From the NCBI RefSeq assembly GCF_000959725.1, contig NZ_CP009322.1, forward strand, positions 3,100,001 through 3,164,000: a stretch of 64,000 nt of DNA, written 5' to 3'. Below are positions 9,213 through 19,650 of this stretch, piece after piece. Each line of letters opens with the position of its first letter. Position 1 is the stretch's first letter. The position numbers and the translations under genes were made by a program. This DNA is from Burkholderia gladioli (GTDB taxonomy: Bacteria; Pseudomonadota; Gammaproteobacteria; Burkholderiales; Burkholderiaceae). The notes under the pieces were generated by a model that saw only the letters and a program-made list of their open reading frames with translations, made no database searches and was not told the DNA's origin.

Positions 9213-9250
9213 CGTTTCATTATGGAAACGCTCGATTCCACATTTGAAAT
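9213..9250. promoter_or_regulatory. Predicted PrpR enhancer: two inverted repeats
   Basis: Site 1 (9213-9230) is CGTTTC-ATTATG-GAAACG. Site 2 (9235-9250) is the weaker ATTCC-ACATTT-GAAAT. Their centres are 21 bp apart (two helical turns) and lie about 100 and 121 bp upstream of the prpB transcript start. This is the expected layout for enhancers of a sigma-54 activator, and the sites also lie just ahead of prpR itself, which would allow autoregulation. Confidence 0.6.
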
Positions 9251-9303
9251 TCGACTGCGATAATGCGTCGATCCTTTTAGCCCGCATCAGCCCGAATCCC
9301 GTC

Positions 9304-11340
<2,037 letters not shown>

Positions 11341-11377
11341 GCCGGGGGCGGATCGGCGAGAGCGGGAGGGAGGGCCG

Positions 11378-11402
11378 GATCAATAGACAATGTCTATTGA
11401 TC
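11378..11402. promoter_or_regulatory. 25-bp perfect palindrome with ATAG-N7-CTAT core
   Basis: Two 12-bp arms (GATCAATAGACA and its reverse complement) flank a single A. The centre contains ATAG-ACAATGT-CTAT, one half of the OxyR recognition pattern. It lies between the prpR stop and the peroxide-defence genes. There is no T-run, so it is more likely an operator than a terminator. Confidence 0.6.
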
Positions 11403-11406
11403 AGTT

Positions 11407-11424
11407 TTGAAATAAGTATTTCAA
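11407..11424. promoter_or_regulatory. 18-bp palindrome upstream of the ahp cluster
   Basis: TTGAAATA-AG-TATTTCAA is a perfect 8-bp inverted repeat with a 2-bp centre. It begins four bases after the preceding palindrome and lies in the AT-rich stretch expected to hold the promoter (TATAGC at 11441-11446 is a possible -10). Confidence 0.5.
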
Positions 11425-11441
11425 CTATCCTCGGCAACTCT

Positions 11442-11456
11442 ATAGCATTCACCTAT
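11442..11456. promoter_or_regulatory. Second ATAG-N7-CTAT element
   Basis: ATAG-CATTCAC-CTAT repeats the OxyR-like half-site pattern seen at 11383-11397, 59 bp away, and overlaps the possible -10 of the DUF4148-ahpC transcript. The spacing between the two elements is not the canonical 7 bp, so a direct OxyR call is tentative. Confidence 0.4.
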
Positions 11457-11487
11457 CGATTTTTTACATCCATAGGTGAGTGCGCGT

Positions 11488-11784
11488 ATGAAAACCTCTG
11501 CCCTGATCCTCGCTGCCGCCCTGTTCGCACCGGTCCTGGCCTCCGCCCAGACCAGCCAGCCGCTCACCCGCGCCGAAGTCCGCGCCGAGCTGGCGGCACT
11601 CGTCAAGGTCGGCTACCACCCCGGCGCCGGCAACAACCCGCATTATCCCGACCAGATCCAGGAAGCCCAGGCGCGTCTGCACGCCGCCCAAGGCGATTCC
11701 GGTTATGGCGCCAACCCGGCCGCCGGCGTGGAAAGCGGCGTGAAGCTGCCCGCCGCCACCGGCGATCTGTATCGCCATCGCTGA
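11488..11784 (+). CDS. Small secreted DUF4148 protein
   Basis: A 98-residue protein with a Sec signal peptide ([20 protein letters not shown], cleavage after ASA) followed by the DUF4148 pattern [21 protein letters not shown] and [15 protein letters not shown]. These short periplasmic or secreted proteins are very common in Burkholderia and have no assigned function. The ATG is chosen over an upstream GTG because AGGTGAG lies 8 bases before it. It lies 85 bp before ahpC and may share its promoter, which would tie it to the peroxide response, but this is inference. Confidence 0.85.
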   Translation: MKTSALILAAALFAPVLASAQTSQPLTRAEVRAELAALVKVGYHPGAGNNPHYPDQIQEAQARLHAAQGDSGYGANPAAGVESGVKLPAATGDLYRHR

Positions 11785-11869
11785 TCGCGATGCCGGCCGG
11801 CGCCCGAGCGGGGCCGGCCGCCCAGCCATTGATTCACACCCCATTCAACGATTCCCAAGGACCTATTCG

Positions 11870-12433
11870 ATGCCGATCATCAACAGCCAGATCAAGCCCT
11901 TCAATGCAACCGCCTACCACAACGGCGCCTTCGTGCCGGTGACCGAGGAAAGCCTCAAGGGCAAGTGGTCGGTGGTGGTGTTCTACCCGGCGGACTTCAC
12001 CTTCGTGTGCCCGACCGAGCTGGGCGACCTGGCCGACCGCTACGCCGAATTCCAGAAGCTGGGCGTGGAGATCTACGGTGTGTCGACCGATACGCACTTC
12101 ACGCACAAGGCCTGGCACGAAGCCTCGGAAACCATCGCCAAGATCCAGTACCCGATGGTCGGCGATCCGACCGCGCGCCTGGCACGCAACTTCGACGTGC
12201 TGATCGAGGAAGAAGGCATGGCGCTGCGCGGCACCTTCGTGATCAACCCGGAAGGCGAGATCAAGATCGCCGAGATCCACGACAACGGCATCGGCCGCGA
12301 CGCGGGCGAGCTGCTGCGCAAGGTGCAGGCCGCGCAGTACGTGGCATCGCACCCGGGTGAAGTCTGCCCCGCCAAGTGGACGCCGGGCGCTGAAACGCTG
12401 ACCCCGTCGCTGGACCTGATCGGCAAGATCTGA
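11870..12433 (+). CDS. ahpC: Alkyl hydroperoxide reductase peroxiredoxin AhpC
   Basis: A 187-residue 2-Cys peroxiredoxin, the standard length for AhpC. The peroxidatic cysteine is Cys47 in FTFVCPTEL and the resolving cysteine is Cys166 in GEVCPAKW. It reduces H2O2, organic peroxides and peroxynitrite in the cytoplasm and is recycled by AhpF, encoded next. The start has AAGGA just upstream. A stem-loop in the gap to ahpF could set the ratio of the two proteins. Confidence 0.97.
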   Translation: MPIINSQIKPFNATAYHNGAFVPVTEESLKGKWSVVVFYPADFTFVCPTELGDLADRYAEFQKLGVEIYGVSTDTHFTHKAWHEASETIAKIQYPMVGDPTARLARNFDVLIEEEGMALRGTFVINPEGEIKIAEIHDNGIGRDAGELLRKVQAAQYVASHPGEVCPAKWTPGAETLTPSLDLIGKI

Positions 12434-12461
12434 GGCCGCCCTTCAAGGCATCAAGAACGAT

Positions 12462-12491
12462 TCGATACGGCGCACGCAAACGCCGTATCGA
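12462..12491 (+). promoter_or_regulatory. Intercistronic stem-loop between ahpC and ahpF
   Basis: TCGATACGGCG (12462-12472) pairs perfectly with 12481-12491 around an 8-nt loop. No T-run follows, so complete termination is unlikely. A 3' stability or attenuation hairpin that raises AhpC over AhpF is the simplest reading. Confidence 0.6.
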
Positions 12492-12539
12492 GCGCCCCGC
12501 GCCGGGGCACACGACAACCGACAAGACAAACCGAACATC

Positions 12540-14138
12540 ATGCTCGAAGCCAATCTCAAGAACCAGTTGAAGTCGTACCTCGACAAGCTCACCCGCCCGA
12601 TCGAACTCGTCGCCTCGCTCGACGACGGCGCGAAGTCGCAGGAGCTGATCGCGCTGCTGAAGGAGATCGGCGAGCTGTCGCCGCGCGTGGCCGTGATCGA
12701 ACGCCGCGACGACGCCGAGCGCAAGCCCTCGTTCAGCATCGGCGAACCGGGCAAGGCTGCCGGGATCCGCTTTGCCGGCATCCCGATGGGCCATGAATTC
12801 ACCTCGCTCGTGCTGGCGCTGCTGCAGGTCGGCGGCCACCCGCTCAAGCTCGACGAGGACACCATCGAACAGATTCGCAATCTCGACGGCGATTTTTCCT
12901 TCGAGACGTATTTCTCGCTGTCCTGCCAGAACTGCCCGGAAGTGGTCCAGGCGCTGAACGTGATGGCGCTGATCAACCCGCGCATCCGCCACGTGGCGAT
13001 CGACGGCGCGCTGTTCCAGAACGAAGTCGAGGCACGCCAGATCATGGCGGTGCCGACCATGTTCCTGAACGGCGAGAGCTTCGGCCAGGGCCGTAGCAGC
13101 GTGAAGGAAATCCTCGCGAAGATCGACACGGGCGCCAGCGAGCGTGCCGCCAAGGCACTCGCCAACAAGGAAGTGTTCGACGTGCTGGTGGTGGGTGGTG
13201 GCCCGGCTGGCGCGGCGGCCGCGATCTACTCGGCACGCAAGGGCATTCGCACCGGCGTGGTGGCGGAGCGCTTCGGCGGGCAGGTGCTGGACACCATGGC
13301 GATCGAGAACTTCATCTCCGTCCAGGAAACCGAAGGACCGAAGTTCGCCGCCGCGCTGGAGCAGCACGTCAAGCAATACGACGTCGACGTGATGGACGTG
13401 CAGCGCGCCGCGGCGCTGGTCCCGGGCAAGGTCAACGAGATCCACCTGGAAAACGGCGCGGTGCTGAAGGCCAAGACCATCGTGCTGTCGACCGGCGCGC
13501 GCTGGCGCGAGCTGAACGTGCCGGGTGAACGCGAGTATCGCAACAAGGGCGTGGCCTACTGCCCGCATTGCGATGGCCCGCTGTTCAAGGGCAAGCGCGT
13601 GGCCGTGGTGGGCGGCGGCAACTCGGGTGTCGAGGCCGCGATCGACCTGGCCGGCATCGTGCGCGAAGTCACGCTGATCGAATTCGGCCAGACGCTGCGC
13701 GCCGACGAAGTGCTGCAGCGCAAGCTGCGCAGCCTCCCGAACGTGACGGTGGTGACCAGCGCGCAAACCAAGGAGCTGACGGGCGACGGCCAGAAGCTGA
13801 ACGGCCTGATCTACCTCGAACGTGAAACGGGCGAAACCAAGCGCATCGACCTCGAAGGCGTGTTCGTGCAGATCGGCCTGGTGCCGAACACGGAATGGCT
13901 GAAGGGCACGATCGAGCTGTCGAAGCACGGCGAGATCGTGGTGGATGCGCGCGGCGCGACGTCGATTCCCGGCGTGTTCGCGGCCGGCGACGTGACCACG
14001 GTGCCCTACAAGCAGATCGTGATCGCGGTCGGCGAAGGCGCGAAGGCTTCGTTGTCGGCCTTCGACTACCTGATCCGCCAGGACGTCGAGGCACCCGCGA
14101 CGGCAGCGGCACCGTTACGCGAAGCCGTCGAAGCGTGA
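12540..14138 (+). CDS. ahpF: Alkyl hydroperoxide reductase subunit AhpF
   Basis: A 532-residue flavoprotein of the full AhpF type. Two N-terminal thioredoxin-like folds come first, with the CQNC redox pair at Cys129/Cys132. The thioredoxin reductase-like part follows: FAD-binding [10 protein letters not shown] near residue 218, the CPHC pair at Cys341/Cys344, and NAD(P)H-binding [12 protein letters not shown]. Electrons pass from NADH through FAD and both disulfides to AhpC. The C-terminal [15 protein letters not shown] block is the second FAD contact. It follows ahpC by 106 bp and is followed by a strong terminator. Confidence 0.97.
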   Translation: MLEANLKNQLKSYLDKLTRPIELVASLDDGAKSQELIALLKEIGELSPRVAVIERRDDAERKPSFSIGEPGKAAGIRFAGIPMGHEFTSLVLALLQVGGHPLKLDEDTIEQIRNLDGDFSFETYFSLSCQNCPEVVQALNVMALINPRIRHVAIDGALFQNEVEARQIMAVPTMFLNGESFGQGRSSVKEILAKIDTGASERAAKALANKEVFDVLVVGGGPAGAAAAIYSARKGIRTGVVAERFGGQVLDTMAIENFISVQETEGPKFAAALEQHVKQYDVDVMDVQRAAALVPGKVNEIHLENGAVLKAKTIVLSTGARWRELNVPGEREYRNKGVAYCPHCDGPLFKGKRVAVVGGGNSGVEAAIDLAGIVREVTLIEFGQTLRADEVLQRKLRSLPNVTVVTSAQTKELTGDGQKLNGLIYLERETGETKRIDLEGVFVQIGLVPNTEWLKGTIELSKHGEIVVDARGATSIPGVFAAGDVTTVPYKQIVIAVGEGAKASLSAFDYLIRQDVEAPATAAAPLREAVEA

Positions 14139-14216
14139 TCGCGGTTCGCAAGCACCCCCAAGCCGGCCGCGGCCGGCTCCCTGCAATACGCGTTGTTGTT
14201 CAAGGCATCCCCTCCT

Positions 14217-14258
14217 CCCCTCGCCGTCATGCCCCCTCATGCGGCGGGGGTTTTTTTT
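14217..14258 (+). terminator. Intrinsic terminator of the ahpCF transcript
   Basis: CCCC-T-CGCCG pairs with CGGCG-GGGG at 14242-14250 (one bulged base), and eight T residues follow at 14251-14258. Confidence 0.8.
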
Positions 14259-14294
14259 GCCTGTCTCACATAAAAGAACATTCCTAGCGGCTTC

Positions 14295-14356
14295 ATTGAT
14301 GATGAAATCAATCGGCATTTTATAATCGACATTTCAATATCGGCATGCATGCCGAT
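14295..14356. repeat. AT-rich intergenic region with two inverted repeats
   Basis: The 538-bp gap between ahpF and the S46 peptidase gene is clearly AT-richer than its surroundings after base 14260. It holds ATTGAT-GATGAA-ATCAAT (14295-14312) and the perfect 18-bp palindrome ATCGGCATGCATGCCGAT (14339-14356). No convincing coding frame is present. They may be operators for the downstream gene or part of an H-NS-bound segment. Confidence 0.45.
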
Positions 14357-14676
14357 GCCAGGCAAAGTCGCTCGCCGGCTTGATATGAACAACGCGATAC
14401 AAGCACCTGAACGCCTTGCAATGCCTCTCGCATCTCACCCGTCACACCATTGCATGTCATCGCCAATTCATCGAGATCCGGAATTATTGCCAATACATTC
14501 ATCACGCAAAGAACATTCTCAAGAAAATTCATTGGGCATTTTTATTTTCATTTCCCTACATCTTACAAAGATATAAAAATACCGCCTTCATTCCCCCCGG
14601 ACTACAATCGCACGGCAGTCGCAATGCCGATTGAATAAAGCTGTCGATCACAGGCCGTCTCAATCCGAGGATCCGA

Positions 14677-16869
14677 ATGCGTCTCAAACTGTTATGCACG
14701 GCGAGCGCGACGCTCGTCGCCGTCTCGTTGCTGGCCGGCGGCATCGCGCGCGCCGACGAAGGCATGTGGCAACCGTCCCAGCTGCCGTCCCTGGCTCCCC
14801 AGCTCAAGCAACGCGGGCTCGCGCTCGATCCTCGGCAACTCGCCTCGCTGAAATCCTGGCCGCTCGATGCCGTGGTCGGGCTGGGTTTCTGCACCGCCTC
14901 GTTCGTCTCGCCGGACGGCCTGATCGTCACCAACCACCATTGCGGCTACGGCGCGCTGCAATACAACTCGACGCCCGAGAAGAACCTGATCGAGAACGGA
15001 TTCCTGGCCCGCGCCAAGGCCGACGAACTGCCCGCCGCGCCCACCCAGCGCGTCTACGTGACCGAGCAGGTGACCGACGTGACCGATCGCATCGAGGCGG
15101 CGGTTCCGCCCGGCAGCGACGGTTATGCGCGCTACGTCGCGATCGATCGCGAGAAGGACCGCCTGGTGCGCGAATGCACCACGCCGGGCTATCACTGCCA
15201 GGTGCAGACCTTCAGCGGCGGCTACGACTATCAACTGGTGCGCCAGAAGGAATTGCGCGACGTGCGGCTCGTCTACGCCCCGCCCGAGTCGATCGGCAAG
15301 TACGGCGGCGACATCGACAACTGGATGTGGCCGCGCCACACCGGCGACTTCAGCTTCCTGCGCGCCTACGTGGCACGCGACGGCAGCAGCGCGACCTACG
15401 CGAAGGACAACGTGCCCTATCGCCCCAAGCACTGGCTGACCGTGAATCCGCAAGGCGTGAAGGCCGGCGATTTCGTGATGGTGGCCGGCTACCCCGGCCG
15501 CACCAATCGCCACCTGCTGCCCGATGAACTGCGCAGCGCGATCGACTGGCAGTACCCGACGCTGATCCGCGCGCTCGGAGACATGAACCGCATCATCGAC
15601 ACGGCCGGCAAGCAGCGGCCGGCGGTGGCGGTGGCCTATGCCGACCAGGTGGCCGGCTTCAACAATTCGATCAAGTTCTACCAGGGCAACCGCGACGAAC
15701 TGGCCAACGGCGATGCGCTGTCGACGCGCCGCGAGCAGGAGGCCGCGCTGCACCGCTGGCTCGCCGCGCAACCGGCCGGCGGCAAGCTCGACGCCCCCGC
15801 GCGGCTGGCCGACGTCGAGCGGCTGAACCGTCTGGTCGACGCGCGCATGGTCACGCGCGAGCGCGACCTGATCCTGCACCTGCTGCAGCAGACGCAGATG
15901 TACCGCGCCTCGTATCGGATCGTGCGGCTCGCCGACGAAAAGCAGAAGCCCGATGCCGAACGCGAGGACGGCTTCCGCCAGCGCGACGAGATCGACCTGC
16001 TCGGCCAGCAGAAGAGCATCGACCGCCGCTACGATCCGGCCGTCGACCGGCAGTTGCTGGTCTATGTGCTGCAGCGCTACGCGAAGCTGCCGGCCGACCA
16101 GCACATCGGCGCGCTTGATCGCTGGCTGGGCGGCGCGAACGACGCCGCGGCGCTTGCCGCCAAGGTCGACGCGCTCTACGCGGGCAGCCGGCTGACCGAC
16201 CAGGCGACCCGCGTCGCGCTGATGTCGGCCACGCCCGCCGAACTCGCGGCGAGCCACGATAGCTGGATCGCGCTGACGCGCGCGCTGATGCCGGACCTGC
16301 TGGCCATCGAGCACGCGGACAAGGCCCAGGACGGCGACGAGGCCGCCGCGCGGGCCGGCTACATGAAGGCCCTGACCGCCTACAGCGAGGCACGCGGCCT
16401 GCCCGTCTACCACGACGCGAACCTGTCGCTGCGCGTGAGCTTCGGCACCGTGCAGGGCTATCGGCCGCGCGACGCGGTCGAGTACCTGCCGTTCACCACC
16501 ACCGACGGCATCGTGCAGAAGAACACCGGCGTCGCGCCCTTCAACGCACCGGCCGCCGAACTCGCGGCGATCCGCGCGCATGCCTTCGACGGCTTCGCCG
16601 GCCCCGGCGCCGACGCGCTGCCCGTGAACTTCCTCGCCGATCTCGACATCGCCGGCGGCAATTCGGGCTCGCCCACGCTGGACCGCGACGGCAAGCTGGT
16701 CGGGCTGGTCTTCGACGGCGCCTGGGAAGGCGTCAGCGCGGGCTGGCTGTTCGATCCGGCCGTCACGCGCTCGATCCATGTCGACGTGCGCTACATGCTG
16801 TGGGTGATGCACCACCTCGACCACGCCGACAACCTGCTGCGCGAAATGAACGTCGCCGTGCCGAATTGA
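14677..16869 (+). CDS. S46-family dipeptidyl-peptidase (DPP7/DPP11 type)
   Basis: A 730-residue secreted serine peptidase of the usual S46 length. A signal peptide ends near ARA (residue 26). The catalytic His is at 87/88 in VTNHHCGYGALQYNS. The Asp lies in GDIDNWMWPRHTGDF, and the Ser in AGGNSGSPTLDRDG. Family members remove dipeptides from peptide N-termini in the periplasm. The residue 18 positions after the Ser is Gly (FDGAWE). In characterised enzymes Gly at this site goes with hydrophobic-P1 DPP7 specificity, and Arg with the Asp/Glu-specific DPP11. The gene stands alone between ahpCF and an iron receptor gene; a nutritional role in using oligopeptides is likely. Confidence 0.92.
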   Translation: MRLKLLCTASATLVAVSLLAGGIARADEGMWQPSQLPSLAPQLKQRGLALDPRQLASLKSWPLDAVVGLGFCTASFVSPDGLIVTNHHCGYGALQYNSTPEKNLIENGFLARAKADELPAAPTQRVYVTEQVTDVTDRIEAAVPPGSDGYARYVAIDREKDRLVRECTTPGYHCQVQTFSGGYDYQLVRQKELRDVRLVYAPPESIGKYGGDIDNWMWPRHTGDFSFLRAYVARDGSSATYAKDNVPYRPKHWLTVNPQGVKAGDFVMVAGYPGRTNRHLLPDELRSAIDWQYPTLIRALGDMNRIIDTAGKQRPAVAVAYADQVAGFNNSIKFYQGNRDELANGDALSTRREQEAALHRWLAAQPAGGKLDAPARLADVERLNRLVDARMVTRERDLILHLLQQTQMYRASYRIVRLADEKQKPDAEREDGFRQRDEIDLLGQQKSIDRRYDPAVDRQLLVYVLQRYAKLPADQHIGALDRWLGGANDAAALAAKVDALYAGSRLTDQATRVALMSATPAELAASHDSWIALTRALMPDLLAIEHADKAQDGDEAAARAGYMKALTAYSEARGLPVYHDANLSLRVSFGTVQGYRPRDAVEYLPFTTTDGIVQKNTGVAPFNAPAAELAAIRAHAFDGFAGPGADALPVNFLADLDIAGGNSGSPTLDRDGKLVGLVFDGAWEGVSAGWLFDPAVTRSIHVDVRYMLWVMHHLDHADNLLREMNVAVPN

Positions 16870-17115
16870 GGGCCGTCAGCGATGCGCCTGCGTTGCGCAT
16901 CGCGGAATTCGTCATCCAACCCCATCAGATGGCGGCAGGGATCGCCTGCCTTGGCGATCCCTGCCGCGATCCGGCCCGCGCCCTGGCCGTTCGCCGCCGA
17001 GCCCTTGCCGCCGAGCCCCTCGCCACGGGCCTCCCGCCCTCGCCCCGCCTGCCGCGCACCACCCCGAAGCTTCGCTCCTGTCGTTACAGATAGACATGAG
17101 AATTACTTTCAAGAT

Positions 17116-17134
17116 GACAATGATTCGCATTTAA
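17116..17134. promoter_or_regulatory. Candidate Fur box before the TonB-dependent receptor
   Basis: GACAATGATTCGCATTTAA matches the 19-bp consensus GATAATGATAATCATTATC at 12 to 13 positions, including ATGAT and CATT. It lies about 140 bp before the receptor start, inside the only AT-rich stretch of the 400-bp gap 16870-17271. Otherwise that gap holds nothing recognisable. Confidence 0.6.
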
Positions 17135-17271
17135 TTTATAGTCGCGTCTTCATAAAAAACGCCGTCCCGCCTTCGTCCGACTCGCAGGACCGATTGACGG
17201 AACGGCCGGCCCGCCCGGATTCCGAATGACGCCCTGGGACGGAGTTTTCTTCAATCCGTTTAGTGCGTCCT

Positions 17272-19494
17272 ATGTCAAGCTTCCAAACGCCGTCCTGGCC
17301 CCTCTCGCCGATTTCCTGGGGCTGCCTCGCGCTCGCCGCCGCCTGCGCCTTTCCCGCCGTCGCCATCGCCCAGAGCGCGCCGTCCTCGTCCGATACGAGC
17401 ACGGCGGGCAGCACGGCAGCGCGTCCCGCCGCGGCACTGCCGACCATCGCCGTGAAGGGCAAGGTCGAGGAGCTGCCGGGCGATCTCTCGCCGACCTTCG
17501 GCGGCGGCCAGGTGGCGCGCGGCGCCGACTACGGCGTGCTGGGCAAGCAGCGCAACATCGACGTGCCGTTCAGCATGACGACCTATACCTCGAAGCTGAT
17601 CGAGGACCAGCAGGCCCGCACGCTGGCCGACGTGCTCGACAACGATCCGGCCGTGCGCAGCGCGTTCGGCTACGGCAACTTCTCGCAGGTGTTCATCATC
17701 CGCGGCTTCCAGCTCAACGGTGACGATGTCTCGCTGAACGGCCTGTACGGCGTCACGCCGCGCCAGTTGGTGGCCACCGACGCGGTCGAGCGGATCGACG
17801 TGCTGAAGGGCGCCAACGCGTTCCTGAGCGGCGCCTCGCCGACCGGCAGCGCGGTGGGCGGCGGCGTCAACATCCAGCTGAAGCGCGCCGACGACAAGCC
17901 GCTCACGCGCGTGACGCTCGACGGCAGCACCGGCGGCCAGGTGGGCGAGCACATCGACATCGGCCGGCGCTTCGGCAGCGAAGGCCAGTTCGGCATCCGC
18001 GTGAACCAGGCGACCAGCGGCGGCTCGACCGACATCGACGACGCGCATCACCGCGCCACCACCCAGGCGCTCGCGCTCGACTACCGCGGCGACAAGCTGC
18101 GCCTCTACGCCGACTTCCTGCACCAGCGCGAACGCGACGACCAGGGCCGCTCGGTGGTCTACGTGAGCGGCACCGGCGCGATTCCCGCGCCGCCCTCGGC
18201 CACCCACAACTACGCCCAGCCCTGGGCCTACAGCGACCTGGAGGACACGGTCGGCCAGCTGCGCGCCGAATACGACTTCTTCCCGGGCTGGACCGCCTAC
18301 GTGGCGGGCGGCGCGCGTCATACGGACGAGAACGGCATCTATTCCTCGCCGACCTACAACGCCTCGACCGGCGCCGTCACCGCCTCGCGCATGACGGTTC
18401 CGCACAAGGAAGACGCGCAATCGGCCGAAGCCGGCGTGCGCGGGCGCTTCGCGACGGGCCCCGTCACGCACTTCGTGACCGCCGGCGCGGCCTACACGCG
18501 CCTGAACAGCCAGTCGGCCTACACGCTGTCGGGCACCTTCCCGACCACGCTCGACAATCCGCCGGCGGTGCCCTTCCCGGGCAACAACCTGTACTCGGGC
18601 GGCAACATGTCCGACCCGGGCACCACCGCGATGACCTGGACGCGCAGCGTGGCGGTGTCGGACACGCTCGGCCTGCTCAACGATCGCGTGCTGTTCACCA
18701 TCGGCGCGCGCCGCCAGTCGATCGCGGTGACCAACTACGGCTACACCGGCGCGGTCAGCAGCGTCTACGACCAGTCGGTCACCACGCCGGTATTCGGCCT
18801 GGTGCTCAAGGCGACCGACAACTGGGCGTTCTACGCGAACCGCACGGAAGCCCTGACGCAGGGCGGCACGGCGCCGACCACCGCGCGCAACGTGGGCGAG
18901 GTGCTCGCCCCGTACCGCTCGAAGCAATATGAAGTGGGCACCAAGTACGACGCCGGCCGCTTCGGCGCCGCGCTCGCGCTGTTCCAGATCGAGAAGCCGA
19001 TGGCCTACACCGATCCCAACACGCTGATCTACGGCGCCGACGGCACGCAGCGCCACCGCGGCGTGGAGGCCTCGATCAACGGCGAACCGGTCAAGGGCCT
19101 GCGCCTGATCGCCGGCGCCAGCTACATCGACGCGACGCTGGAGGGCACCTCGGGCGGCACGAGCGACGGCAACCGCCCGATCGGCGTGCCGAAGTTCACC
19201 TTCACCGCGAATGCCGAATACGACCTGCCGATGCTGCAGGGCGCGACGCTGACGGCGCGCTGGATCCACACCAGCTCGCAGTACCTGGATGTCGCCAACA
19301 AGCTGTCGATCCCGTCGTGGAACCGCTTCGACATCGGCGCGCGCTACAAGACCGAGCTGTTCAAGAAGGAAACCACCTTCCGCGTGATGGTCCGCAACGT
19401 CGCCAACAAGTCGTACTGGGCCTCGACCATCGGGGGTTACCTGAGCCAGGGCGAGCCGCGCTCGATCTGGCTGTCGATGACCACCGACTTCTGA
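17272..19494 (+). CDS. TonB-dependent siderophore receptor
   Basis: A 740-residue outer-membrane receptor. A signal peptide ends near AIAQS (about residue 33). The plug domain follows (about 75-195: MTTYTSKLIEDQQARTLADV, VFIIRGFQL, VERIDVLKGANAFLSG), and then a 22-strand beta-barrel ending in the aromatic residue Phe (SIWLSMTTDF). There is no N-terminal signalling (STN) extension, so it is a plain transporter and not a transducer. The ligand is unknown; the IRG and GANAFLSG motifs are those of ferric-siderophore receptors. The start is weakly defined: the ribosome binding site GGACGGAG is distant. A Fur-like box upstream implies iron repression. No siderophore synthesis genes are in the window. 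Confidence 0.9.
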   Translation: MSSFQTPSWPLSPISWGCLALAAACAFPAVAIAQSAPSSSDTSTAGSTAARPAAALPTIAVKGKVEELPGDLSPTFGGGQVARGADYGVLGKQRNIDVPFSMTTYTSKLIEDQQARTLADVLDNDPAVRSAFGYGNFSQVFIIRGFQLNGDDVSLNGLYGVTPRQLVATDAVERIDVLKGANAFLSGASPTGSAVGGGVNIQLKRADDKPLTRVTLDGSTGGQVGEHIDIGRRFGSEGQFGIRVNQATSGGSTDIDDAHHRATTQALALDYRGDKLRLYADFLHQRERDDQGRSVVYVSGTGAIPAPPSATHNYAQPWAYSDLEDTVGQLRAEYDFFPGWTAYVAGGARHTDENGIYSSPTYNASTGAVTASRMTVPHKEDAQSAEAGVRGRFATGPVTHFVTAGAAYTRLNSQSAYTLSGTFPTTLDNPPAVPFPGNNLYSGGNMSDPGTTAMTWTRSVAVSDTLGLLNDRVLFTIGARRQSIAVTNYGYTGAVSSVYDQSVTTPVFGLVLKATDNWAFYANRTEALTQGGTAPTTARNVGEVLAPYRSKQYEVGTKYDAGRFGAALALFQIEKPMAYTDPNTLIYGADGTQRHRGVEASINGEPVKGLRLIAGASYIDATLEGTSGGTSDGNRPIGVPKFTFTANAEYDLPMLQGATLTARWIHTSSQYLDVANKLSIPSWNRFDIGARYKTELFKKETTFRVMVRNVANKSYWASTIGGYLSQGEPRSIWLSMTTDF

Positions 19495-19509
19495 TCGCCG
19501 TGTCGTGAC

Positions 19510-19529
19510 GGGGCCGCGCTCGCGGCCCC
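19510..19529. terminator. GC hairpin between convergent genes
   Basis: GGGGCCGC-GCTC-GCGGCCCC lies 16 bp after the receptor stop and faces the convergent diguanylate cyclase gene. No T-run follows, so it may end transcription only weakly or act as a 3' end hairpin. Confidence 0.4.
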
Positions 19530-19650
19530 TGTCGACGCGACTCCGTCGTTCCCGCCTTGCCGGCGCACCGGCCCGGTTCGCGGGTCTCCTCCTCTGCCCG
19601 CTGCCGGCCGGCGCCGCACGCCGCTCATCCCGTTCCCGCCCGCCGTTTCC

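Noticed and set aside
11378..11402. The 25-bp palindrome as a prpR terminator
   Set aside because: The 1-nt centre cannot form a normal loop and no T-run follows; an operator is the better reading.
14692..16824. A 710-codon open frame opposite the S46 peptidase
   Set aside because: The plus strand has an intact catalytic triad and signal peptide; the antisense frame shows no domain.
17275..19269. A 664-codon open frame opposite the TonB-dependent receptor
   Set aside because: Composition is Arg/Gly/Val/His-rich as expected of antisense GC-rich DNA, and the opposite strand has a full receptor with signal peptide and terminal Phe.
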